Made by a program: the position numbers and the translations under genes. Source: Bacteroidales bacterium (GTDB lineage Bacteria > Bacteroidota > Bacteroidia > Bacteroidales > UBA932). Taken from it: a DNA stretch of 52,367 bases. How positions within the stretch are numbered: the first letter of the stretch is position 1; each line of letters opens with the position of its first letter. Positions 44,167-52,367 of this stretch are shown one piece after another. The stretch is from assembly GCA_017415715.1 (NCBI GenBank), contig JAFQFD010000017.1:1-52367 (forward strand), read 5' to 3'. Under the pieces are notes generated by a model that searched no databases, was not told the origin of the DNA, and saw nothing but the letters and a program-made list of their open reading frames with translations.

Positions 44167-45384
44167 ATGAAGAAGACATTATTTGCAATCTGCGCTGCTC
44201 TCATCGTCCTGTCATGCGGACAGGCTCCGAAGCAGCAGCCTCTTGAAAATTCAGTGGTCTATGAGATGAACGTACGCCAGTACACTCCTGAGGGAACTTT
44301 CGCTGCGGCTCAGCAGGAGCTGCCTCGCCTCAAGGAGCTCGGCATCGACATCCTCTGGCTCATGCCTATTCATCCTATCGGAGTGAAGGAGCGCAAGGGA
44401 ACCCTCGGTTCATACTACGCAATCGCAGACTATAAGGCAATCAACCCTGAGTTCGGTACGATGGAGGACTTCGAGAACTTCCTCGCAGCCGCACACAAGC
44501 TCGGCTTCCGCGTGGTTCTCGACTGCGTCGCAAACCACACTTCGCCTGACGCAAAGTGGATCAACGAGTACCCTGCAGACTGGTACATGCGTGACTCTCT
44601 CGGCAACACAGTGGTGAACTATGACTGGTATGACATCGCAGAGCTCAACTACGGCAAGAGAGAAGTATGGGATGCAATGGCGGACCAGATGCGCTTCTGG
44701 ATGGAGAAGGGTGTAGACGGATTCCGCTGCGACATGGCATGTGAGGTTCCGCTCGAGTTCTGGCAGGAGACCATCTCGGCTCTCCGCGAGGACTATCCTG
44801 GAATGTATATGCTCGCAGAGGGCGAGGAGCCGAAGCTCCACTCGCTTTCCGGCTTCAACTCATCATACGCATGGGAACTCCACCATATGCTCAACGCCAT
44901 AGCACGCGGTGAGAAGAACATCCCTGAGCTTCTCGAGTACATTCAGAAGGATGCGGAGAGACACCCTGCAGATGCCTTCCGACTCATGTTCACTTCAAAC
45001 CACGATGAGAACTCATGGGCAGGTACCGAGTTCGAGAGAATGGGTGATGCGGCAAAGCTCATGGCTGTGCTCACATTCACTCTTCCAAGCGGCCAGCCTC
45101 TCATCTACACAGGTCAGGAGATGGGCTGGAACAAGAGATTCGAATTCTTCGAGAAAGATCATATCCCTGCATGGGAGAAGAACGAGTACTTCGACTTCTA
45201 CAAGTGGCTCATCGACGTCCGTCACAACAATCCTGCACTCGCTGCAGGCGACAAGGGCGGCAAGTTCGAGGTCGTTTCAGCAGAGGACAGCGTGCTCGTA
45301 TTCACCCGCACACTCCCTGACAACAAGGTTACGGTAAAGGCAGAGCTCAAGGCTCCATGGTCATATGAAATCACAGCAGAGTAA
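44167..45384 (+). CDS. GH13 alpha-amylase-family lipoprotein
   Basis: A 405-residue compact GH13 enzyme with a lipobox ending at Cys17 (GQAPK follows). Only the catalytic barrel with a short C-terminal domain is present, with no binding modules. Conserved regions are DCVANHTS, Asp189 in DGFRCDMA, Glu218 in LAEGEEP and Asp280 in TSNHDEN. It likely hydrolyses maltooligosaccharides in the periplasm. It starts 11 bases after pulA, and its stop shares one base with the next ATG (45384). Confidence 0.9.
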   Translation: MKKTLFAICAALIVLSCGQAPKQQPLENSVVYEMNVRQYTPEGTFAAAQQELPRLKELGIDILWLMPIHPIGVKERKGTLGSYYAIADYKAINPEFGTMEDFENFLAAAHKLGFRVVLDCVANHTSPDAKWINEYPADWYMRDSLGNTVVNYDWYDIAELNYGKREVWDAMADQMRFWMEKGVDGFRCDMACEVPLEFWQETISALREDYPGMYMLAEGEEPKLHSLSGFNSSYAWELHHMLNAIARGEKNIPELLEYIQKDAERHPADAFRLMFTSNHDENSWAGTEFERMGDAAKLMAVLTFTLPSGQPLIYTGQEMGWNKRFEFFEKDHIPAWEKNEYFDFYKWLIDVRHNNPALAAGDKGGKFEVVSAEDSVLVFTRTLPDNKVTVKAELKAPWSYEITAE

Positions 45385-47312
45385 TGAAGAAGATCATCAT
45401 AGCACTCGCAGCGGTAGCCCTCGCAGCATGCTCGGGCCCCGCATTCGACCCAGCCTCAGTCGCTGATGCGACAGCCGAGCAGGTCACAAGAGTAGAACCT
45501 CTCTCATGGTGGGTCGGCATGAAGACCGATCTCCAGCTCATGGTAAACGGAGCAGGCATCTCTGAGTATGATGTCACAATCGAAGGCGGCAAGGGAGTGT
45601 CTGTCGAGAAGATCAACAAGGCGGAAAGCCCTAACTACCTCTTCGTAGACGTGAATGTTGCTGCAAATGCGCAGCCTGGCACATACTACATCGTGTTCTC
45701 AAAGGATGGCGAGTCATTCAAGTATCCATACGAGATCGCCGCTCGCGCAGAAGGCTCTGCCGAGCGCGAGAGCTTCACCACAGCCGACATGGTGTATCTC
45801 ATCATGCCGGACCGCTTCGCAAACGGTGATGCTTCAAACGACTCTACAGACGATACTACAGAAGATGCGAACCGTGCGAACGGTCACGGTCGTCACGGTG
45901 GTGACATTCAGGGTGTCATCGACCACCTCGACTACATCAGCGAGCTGGGCGCGACATACATCTGGACAACTCCGTTCCTCGAGGACAACGATCCAAGGGG
46001 CTCGTATCATGGATATGCCGCTTCTGACTACTACCACATCGACTCACGCTTCGGCTCCAACGAGCTTTACAAGGAGCTTGTAGAGAAAGCGCGCGAGAAG
46101 GGTCTGGGCATCATCATGGACATCGTCCCTAACCACTGCAGCTATGTGCACTGGTGGATGGAGGACCTTCCGTTCCAGGACTGGATCCATCAGTTCGACA
46201 CTTATACCGGAACCAATGTGGCTTTCTCTACCAACATGGACCCTAACGCTTCTTCGAAGGACCTCTATATCCAGGAGAGCGGCTGGTTCGTGCCTACAAT
46301 GGTCGACATGAACCTCGATAATCCATATGTGCTTCAGTACTTCATCCAGTGGGGAGTATGGTGGATCGAATATTCAGGCCTCAACGGCTTCCGCGTGGAT
46401 ACATACCCATACAACGAGAAGGGCCCTGCTTCAGAGTGGTGCAAGGCCATCATGAACGAGTATCCGAACTTCAACATCGTAGGTGAGTGCTGGACTTCGT
46501 CCATCCCTCAGCTTGCATACTGGCAGGGCGGAAACGCCAACAAGGACGGCTTCGACTCGCACCTTCCTTCGATCATGGACTTCCCGCTCCACGACGCGAT
46601 GCGTGCAGCCCTCGCAGAGGATGAAGGCGGCTGGGGAATGGGCATGACCAAGGTCTATGACATCCTTTCTCATGACTTCGTATATCACGACCTCTCGAAG
46701 ATGCTCATCTTCCCTGGCAACCACGATACAGCCCGCATCGGCGACATGGTCCGCAAGGACCCTCGCGCCCTCAAGCTCGCGATGACCATGATGGCGACAA
46801 TGCGAGGCATCCCTCAGATCTTTGCAGGTGACGAACTCATGTTCGTCTCTTCAAAGCCGGACAATATCGGTGACCATCCTGGTCTCCGCGTGGATTTCCC
46901 AGGCGGATGGGAGGGCGACGAGATCGACCTCTTCACTGCAGAAGGACGTGAGGCTCAGACACATAACACCGACGGTCTCAAGGTGGAGAAGGGCCAGGCG
47001 GCTGACCTCTTCAACTATGTGAGCCGTCTCTTCCAGTGGAGAAAGACAGCAGATGTCATCCACAATGGAAAGACCGTGCACTTCATGACCCGTGACAACA
47101 CTTATGCATACTTCCGTTACAACGACGATGCAGCAGTGTTCGTCTTCATCAACAATACTCTTGAGGACAAGAATGTTCCTTGGTCATACTACTCGGAGAT
47201 CACGGAAGGCCTCCACGACGGAGTGGACGTACTCACAGGCGAGCCTGTCGAAGTCTCGGATGCAACAGTAGTCGCTCCAAAGACAGCACTTGTAGTAGAA
47301 TTTAAACGCTGA
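45384..47312 (+). CDS. susA: GH13 neopullulanase/cyclomaltodextrinase-like enzyme (SusA type)
   Basis: A 642-residue enzyme: signal with lipobox ending at Cys16 (SGPAF follows), an N-terminal Ig-like domain beginning VEPLSWWVGMKT (about 37-118), then the GH13 barrel and a C-terminal beta domain. Catalytic residues are read as Asp339 (GFRVDTYPY), Glu368 (IVGECW) and Asp448 (GNHDTA). SusA of Bacteroides thetaiotaomicron is a periplasmic neopullulanase of the same type; the assignment is by architecture. It overlaps the upstream gene by one base. Confidence 0.88.
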   Translation: MKKIIIALAAVALAACSGPAFDPASVADATAEQVTRVEPLSWWVGMKTDLQLMVNGAGISEYDVTIEGGKGVSVEKINKAESPNYLFVDVNVAANAQPGTYYIVFSKDGESFKYPYEIAARAEGSAERESFTTADMVYLIMPDRFANGDASNDSTDDTTEDANRANGHGRHGGDIQGVIDHLDYISELGATYIWTTPFLEDNDPRGSYHGYAASDYYHIDSRFGSNELYKELVEKAREKGLGIIMDIVPNHCSYVHWWMEDLPFQDWIHQFDTYTGTNVAFSTNMDPNASSKDLYIQESGWFVPTMVDMNLDNPYVLQYFIQWGVWWIEYSGLNGFRVDTYPYNEKGPASEWCKAIMNEYPNFNIVGECWTSSIPQLAYWQGGNANKDGFDSHLPSIMDFPLHDAMRAALAEDEGGWGMGMTKVYDILSHDFVYHDLSKMLIFPGNHDTARIGDMVRKDPRALKLAMTMMATMRGIPQIFAGDELMFVSSKPDNIGDHPGLRVDFPGGWEGDEIDLFTAEGREAQTHNTDGLKVEKGQAADLFNYVSRLFQWRKTADVIHNGKTVHFMTRDNTYAYFRYNDDAAVFVFINNTLEDKNVPWSYYSEITEGLHDGVDVLTGEPVEVSDATVVAPKTALVVEFKR

Positions 47313-47313
47313 C

Positions 47314-47363
47314 TGTCATTTCGACCGAACGATAAAAACAGTCTGTCATTTCGACCGAACGAA
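47314..47363 (+). repeat. Tandem direct repeat of a 20-bp sequence between susA-like and susB genes
   Basis: CTGTCATTTCGACCGAACGA occurs at 47314-47333 and again, identically, at 47344-47363 (30-bp step). The second copy is followed by AGTGAGTGGAGAAATCTG. This is a well-known kind of dispersed intergenic repeat in Bacteroidota. It probably does not stop transcription into susB. Confidence 0.7.
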
Positions 47364-47400
47364 GTGAGTGGAGAAATCTGTTAAACTGAAAATAATATAA

Positions 47401-49605
<2,205 letters not shown>

Positions 49606-49643
49606 AAATCGGAAAACCAAACAACAAACTAAAATATTAAAAA

Positions 49644-49790
49644 ATGAACAAAGCATTAATGAACGCTGCCGGCGCACCCCTCGCCGCTGGCAGTTACGAA
49701 TCTCCAGCAGTGAATGTTGTAGAGGTTCTTTCAGAGGGAGTACTCTGCTCGAGCTTCGAGAAATACAACGAGGAAGACCTCGAGTGGTAA
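49644..49790 (+). CDS. 48-residue peptide with YESPAVNVVEV motif
   Basis: A short frame between susB and the last lipoprotein gene, read as MNKALMNAAGAPLAAGS, then YESPAVNVVEVLSEGVLCSS, then FEKYNEEDLEW. Short Bacteroidales peptides with a Y-E-(A/S)-P-x-V-x-V-(V/I)-E-V core followed by an acidic, aromatic tail are frequent near envelope lipoprotein genes; I know of no assigned function. It starts 38 bases after susB and ends 31 bases before the next ATG, with codon choice like its neighbours, so it is very likely translated. There is no classical signal peptide and one cysteine. Confidence 0.7.
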   Translation: MNKALMNAAGAPLAAGSYESPAVNVVEVLSEGVLCSSFEKYNEEDLEW

Positions 49791-49821
49791 CAGATGTTTA
49801 ACTATCAATGAATCAAGAACA

Positions 49822-51687
49822 ATGAAAAAGATCTATTCATTCATGGTTGCAGCTGTTGCCCTCTTTGCAGCAGCATCATGCAACAAGGAACTTCCACAGG
49901 AGAACCTCCCTGCAGTAGGCGAAACAGTAGTCTACACAGCATCAACAGACGGCGCCGACACAAAGGCAGTCCTTGATGGAACAGTATCAAAGTGGTGTGG
50001 AGAGGAACTTATCACTCTTCACGACGGAACAAATGCATTTACATTCTATGCAAATGCCGGTGATACTCCAGTCTCAAAAGTAGATTTTACATATACTCCA
50101 GGTGAGGGTCAGCCAGAATTTACCGCCACAGAGGTAATGGCTGTTTACCCTTCAGGAGATTATACCGCAAATCTTGATGAGAAGACTGTCAGCAATGTAG
50201 TTGTACCAAACAACCAGACTCTTGCAGATAACACATATCATGCAACAGCAGCTGTAGCTGTAGCTTATTCAACAACAACAGAGCTTAGCTTCAAGAACGC
50301 TACAACTCTCTTGAAATTCAAAGTAGCGGGAGACGACGTTACATCTGGTTGCATTGCTGCTGAGGGTGATATTTCAGGAACTTTTGATCTCGCTTACAAT
50401 GGTGGTGAACCAGAATTGACTGCAACAACGGCTAACCAGTGGGTTGATTTCAGTAAGAACGATGATTTCCTTTCTAAAGAGGCGACTTACTACATCGCAG
50501 TGGCTCCTGCTGCACTGAATAAAATCACTATGTACTTGAACGGTGCTGAGGTGAAGTCAAAGACCTTTGAGGAGCCTTATCAGCTAAAACGTAACGTAAT
50601 CCTTGATCTCGGAACAATTACTTACACTGCACCAGAGACTGCGTCTACAGTATATCTTAAGCCAGGTGTATGGTCTGCTGACGGTGCTTGGTATGTAGCA
50701 TATTTCTTCAACTCGACAGGTAATGTCGCTGTCAAGATGGAAGATACTGATGCCGATGGCCTCTTTGAGGCAGCTGTTCCAGAAGGTAAGTACAGTAAGG
50801 TAATATTCTGTAGAGTAAACCCAGAGGCAACTGAGTTCGTATGGGAGAGTGTATGGAATCAGACTGAAAATCTCAGTGTCCCAACTTCAGAAGACGAAAA
50901 ACTTTGCTATGTAATCAACGGTTGGGAGTCTGCTGAGTGGCAGACTGTTCCAGAACAGCCAGAGGAAGTTACTCCAGGTGAGGCTTCGGAGTGGGCACTT
51001 GTAGGCGCGTTCAGTGGTTGGATAGATAAGACCTTTATAACTACTTCCGTATCGAATGTAGTAGTTCTTGAGAATGTCGAAATGAAGGCAGCAGAGGGTT
51101 TCTTGGTAAGAAAACCGACTACTGAATGGGCCGATAAATATGGTGCTGGTAATGTAAATTACATTCAGGCCAACAGTTATATTACAACGGCCAAAGATGG
51201 TGGAGATATGTGTCTTGAGGCTGATGGAACATATGATATTTACTTCAATACTACTACAAAGGCCATTTATGTCATGACAGCCGGAACTGATTATACTACA
51301 GCAGTTGAACAGACAGTGAGTGGTAAAGAACCAGAGGTTGAGGAACCAGAGGTTACAGCGAATATGCTTTATCTGAAGCCTAATTCAAACTGGAAGGTGG
51401 ATAATGCTCGCTTTGCTGCTTATTTCTTTGGCGGAACACCTGGTGAGATATGGGTAAGTATGGCTGATTCAGATGCAGATGGCATATATGAAGTTAACAT
51501 CCCAGAAGGATATGATTATGGTTGTAACGTTATCTTCTGTCGTATGAATCCAAACACTACGGCTAATAACTGGAATAACAAATGGAATCAGACTTCAGAC
51601 TTAACTGCACCAACCGATGGTAAGAATCTCTACACCGTTAAAGACGGTACATGGGACAAGGGTGGCGGAACCTGGTCAACAAAATAA
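49822..51687 (+). CDS. Surface lipoprotein: fimbrillin-like domain, two CBM26-like modules and one SusE/F-like module
   Basis: A 621-residue lipoprotein (lipobox ending at Cys20, then NKELP). Residues about 30-270 resemble the fimbrillin/FimA-like lipoprotein domain (DTKAVLDGTVSKWCGEE near the start). CBM26-like modules lie at about 275-373 (VYLKPGVWSADGAWYVAYFF) and 515-621 (LYLKPNSNWKVDNARFAAYF, then VIFCRMNPNTTANNWNNKWN), with a SusE/F-like module (WALVGAFSGW) at about 389-490 between them. No catalytic domain is present, so a starch-tethering role is inferred. Third codon positions are more A/T-rich than in the upstream genes, so this gene may have a different origin. Confidence 0.85.
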   Translation: MKKIYSFMVAAVALFAAASCNKELPQENLPAVGETVVYTASTDGADTKAVLDGTVSKWCGEELITLHDGTNAFTFYANAGDTPVSKVDFTYTPGEGQPEFTATEVMAVYPSGDYTANLDEKTVSNVVVPNNQTLADNTYHATAAVAVAYSTTTELSFKNATTLLKFKVAGDDVTSGCIAAEGDISGTFDLAYNGGEPELTATTANQWVDFSKNDDFLSKEATYYIAVAPAALNKITMYLNGAEVKSKTFEEPYQLKRNVILDLGTITYTAPETASTVYLKPGVWSADGAWYVAYFFNSTGNVAVKMEDTDADGLFEAAVPEGKYSKVIFCRVNPEATEFVWESVWNQTENLSVPTSEDEKLCYVINGWESAEWQTVPEQPEEVTPGEASEWALVGAFSGWIDKTFITTSVSNVVVLENVEMKAAEGFLVRKPTTEWADKYGAGNVNYIQANSYITTAKDGGDMCLEADGTYDIYFNTTTKAIYVMTAGTDYTTAVEQTVSGKEPEVEEPEVTANMLYLKPNSNWKVDNARFAAYFFGGTPGEIWVSMADSDADGIYEVNIPEGYDYGCNVIFCRMNPNTTANNWNNKWNQTSDLTAPTDGKNLYTVKDGTWDKGGGTWSTK

Positions 51688-51711
51688 GGCAAACAACCTT
51701 TAATTTCTCAG

Positions 51712-51737
51712 GAGCCCGAGGTTTCACCCTCGGGCTC
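51712..51737 (+). terminator. Terminator of the pullulanase-susB operon
   Basis: GAGCCCGAG (51712-51720) and CTCGGGCTC (51729-51737) form a perfect 9-bp GC-rich stem followed by TTGCTTTAT. It lies 25 bases past the stop codon at 51687 and is a good factor-independent terminator. Confidence 0.85.
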
Positions 51738-51856
51738 TTGCTTTATAGTGACCTGAACTCCTGCAATGTGCCTGCCTTCTCTCGAGTTGTTTTCGTTATC
51801 CTTGGCATGACTGGGGGCTGAATGCCTGATCAGGTCTGGCATGATTAGAAAGACCG

Positions 51857-51993
51857 GACATATCATTCACCGTCCATCATCAAAATGCCCGAAAACCTGT
51901 CGGACGGTTCCGAAAATGGCTCAAAATGAGCGGATTTCTGTACCGTCCATCATAAAATCCGCTATTTTTCTGTCGGACGCTAACTGATATGTC
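51857..51993. repeat. Two-unit hairpin repeat within larger inverted arms
   Basis: GACATATCA (51857-51865) and TGATATGTC (51985-51993) are inverted outer arms. Inside, ACCGTCCATCAT starts at 51869 and recurs at 51942 (73-bp step), each followed by CTGTCGGACG to make a stem. The rest of the gene-free stretch 51741-52267 contains the phrase LLVNFLQYLGFIEKTGR (52008-52058) in a frame closed on both sides, perhaps a gene remnant, two TGTGACGAAA copies 20 bp apart (52136 and 52156) and the palindrome CGAATT / AATTCG (52170-52185). Confidence 0.6.
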
Positions 51994-52267
51994 TTTGGGA
52001 CTCTCCTCGTGAACTTCCTGCAGTATCTAGGCTTCATCGAGAAGACCGGTCGCTGATCTTCTCCATATGTCTATGTCCATTCCAGGAGCACACGATGCTC
52101 TCCTCTCAGAAAACTAAAAAAAAGAAAAAGAAAAATGTGACGAAAAGCGGCTATTTGTGACGAAACTCCCGAATTATAAAATTCGTAAACGTCTGTTTTT
52201 CTTTATTTTACACAGCATCTACCGCTGACTCCCGAACTTTGCTCCTGTAAACTTTAATTTTTATGTT

Positions 52268-52367
52268 ATGGTAGAAAAGATTCATGCAGAGACAGAGCAG
52301 AAGTATGTGGACATACTCAGCAACGGAGGTTTCAAGGCGTTTTTCGGGGACGAGAGCAACAAGGAGG
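52268..52367 (+). CDS. Rpn-family PD-(D/E)XK nuclease/putative transposase, N-terminal part (cut by window end)
   Basis: The first 33 codons read MVEKIHAETEQKYVDILSNG, then GFKAFFGDESNKE, with the frame still open at the window edge. The FKxxFGxExNKE pattern following a short start is the hallmark N-terminus of Rpn-like PD-(D/E)XK nucleases, which promote recombination and are numerous in Bacteroidota. Only the first tenth or so is visible, so completeness is unknown. A fragment of the C-terminal part of the same family lies at 36421-36588. Confidence 0.6.
   Translation, partial: MVEKIHAETEQKYVDILSNGGFKAFFGDESNKE

Noticed and set aside
52008-52058. Short coding-like phrase (LLVNFLQYLGFIEKTGR) before the Rpn gene
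   Set aside because: It is too short and closed by stops on both sides; a gene remnant is possible but cannot be assigned.

Overview
The window is bacterial and almost certainly from the order Bacteroidales. The evidence is SusC/SusD pairs with SusE/F-type starch-binding lipoproteins, a GH97 SusB-type enzyme, BACON and fimbrillin-like domains, the ATP synthase gene order atpD-C-B-E-F-H-A-G, and repeated use of the Bacteroidota -7 box TAnnTTTG. Genus cannot be fixed from sequence alone; the intergenic palindromes and moderate GC content would suit a gut Bacteroidales lineage.

Layout. (1) 1-230: the end of an rRNA operon (5S gene and a strong hairpin terminator). (2) 522-7854: a DoxX-like gene and a complete F1Fo ATP synthase operon. 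(3) 7832-11426: a HAD phosphatase and an S41 protease (minus strand), divergent from rdgB-recO. (4) 11456-13026: a compact REPtron-like element, with a Y1/HUH transposase-family gene and a small partner ORF flanked on each side by three copies of one hairpin. (5) 13078-19864: a small membrane protein, a U32 (TrhP-like) protein, a polyprenyl synthase, RsgA, a MATE exporter and an OPA-family transporter. (6) 19865-51740: a large starch/maltooligosaccharide utilisation locus. (7) 51741 to the end: repeat-rich DNA leading into the truncated start of an Rpn-family nuclease gene.

The starch locus holds a cytoplasmic 4-alpha-glucanotransferase (MalQ), a LytS/LytTR two-component system, an inner-membrane MFS sugar transporter, SusC1-SusD1, a five-module SusE/F-like lipoprotein, a surface GH13 amylase, a second SusC2-SusD2 pair, and an operon with a type I pullulanase, two further GH13 enzymes, a GH97 alpha-glucosidase, a 48-residue peptide and a lipoprotein with fimbrillin-like, CBM26-like and SusE/F-like domains. 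Starch would be bound and cut at the surface, taken up by SusC/D, debranched and hydrolysed in the periplasm, imported by the MFS carrier and disproportionated by MalQ. Residues after the lipobox cysteine divide the lipoproteins in agreement with this: SusD, SusE/F, the surface amylase and the last lipoprotein have Lys, Asp or Glu at +2 to +4, whereas the other four enzymes have no acidic residue there.

The most notable new observations are: (a) a 52-bp element with three 10-bp half-sites at exact 21-bp spacing, present both in the HK/MFS-susC divergent region and before the pullulanase operon, a candidate binding site for the adjacent LytTR regulator; (b) a SusE/F-type starch-binding module inserted inside the catalytic domain of the surface amylase; (c) the REPtron-like transposase element; and (d) a recombination scar between the two SusCD halves, with an Rpn fragment, a 72-bp-period hairpin array and an orphan HicB-like domain. 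Most start codons given here were chosen using promoter boxes, ATG codons and signal peptides.
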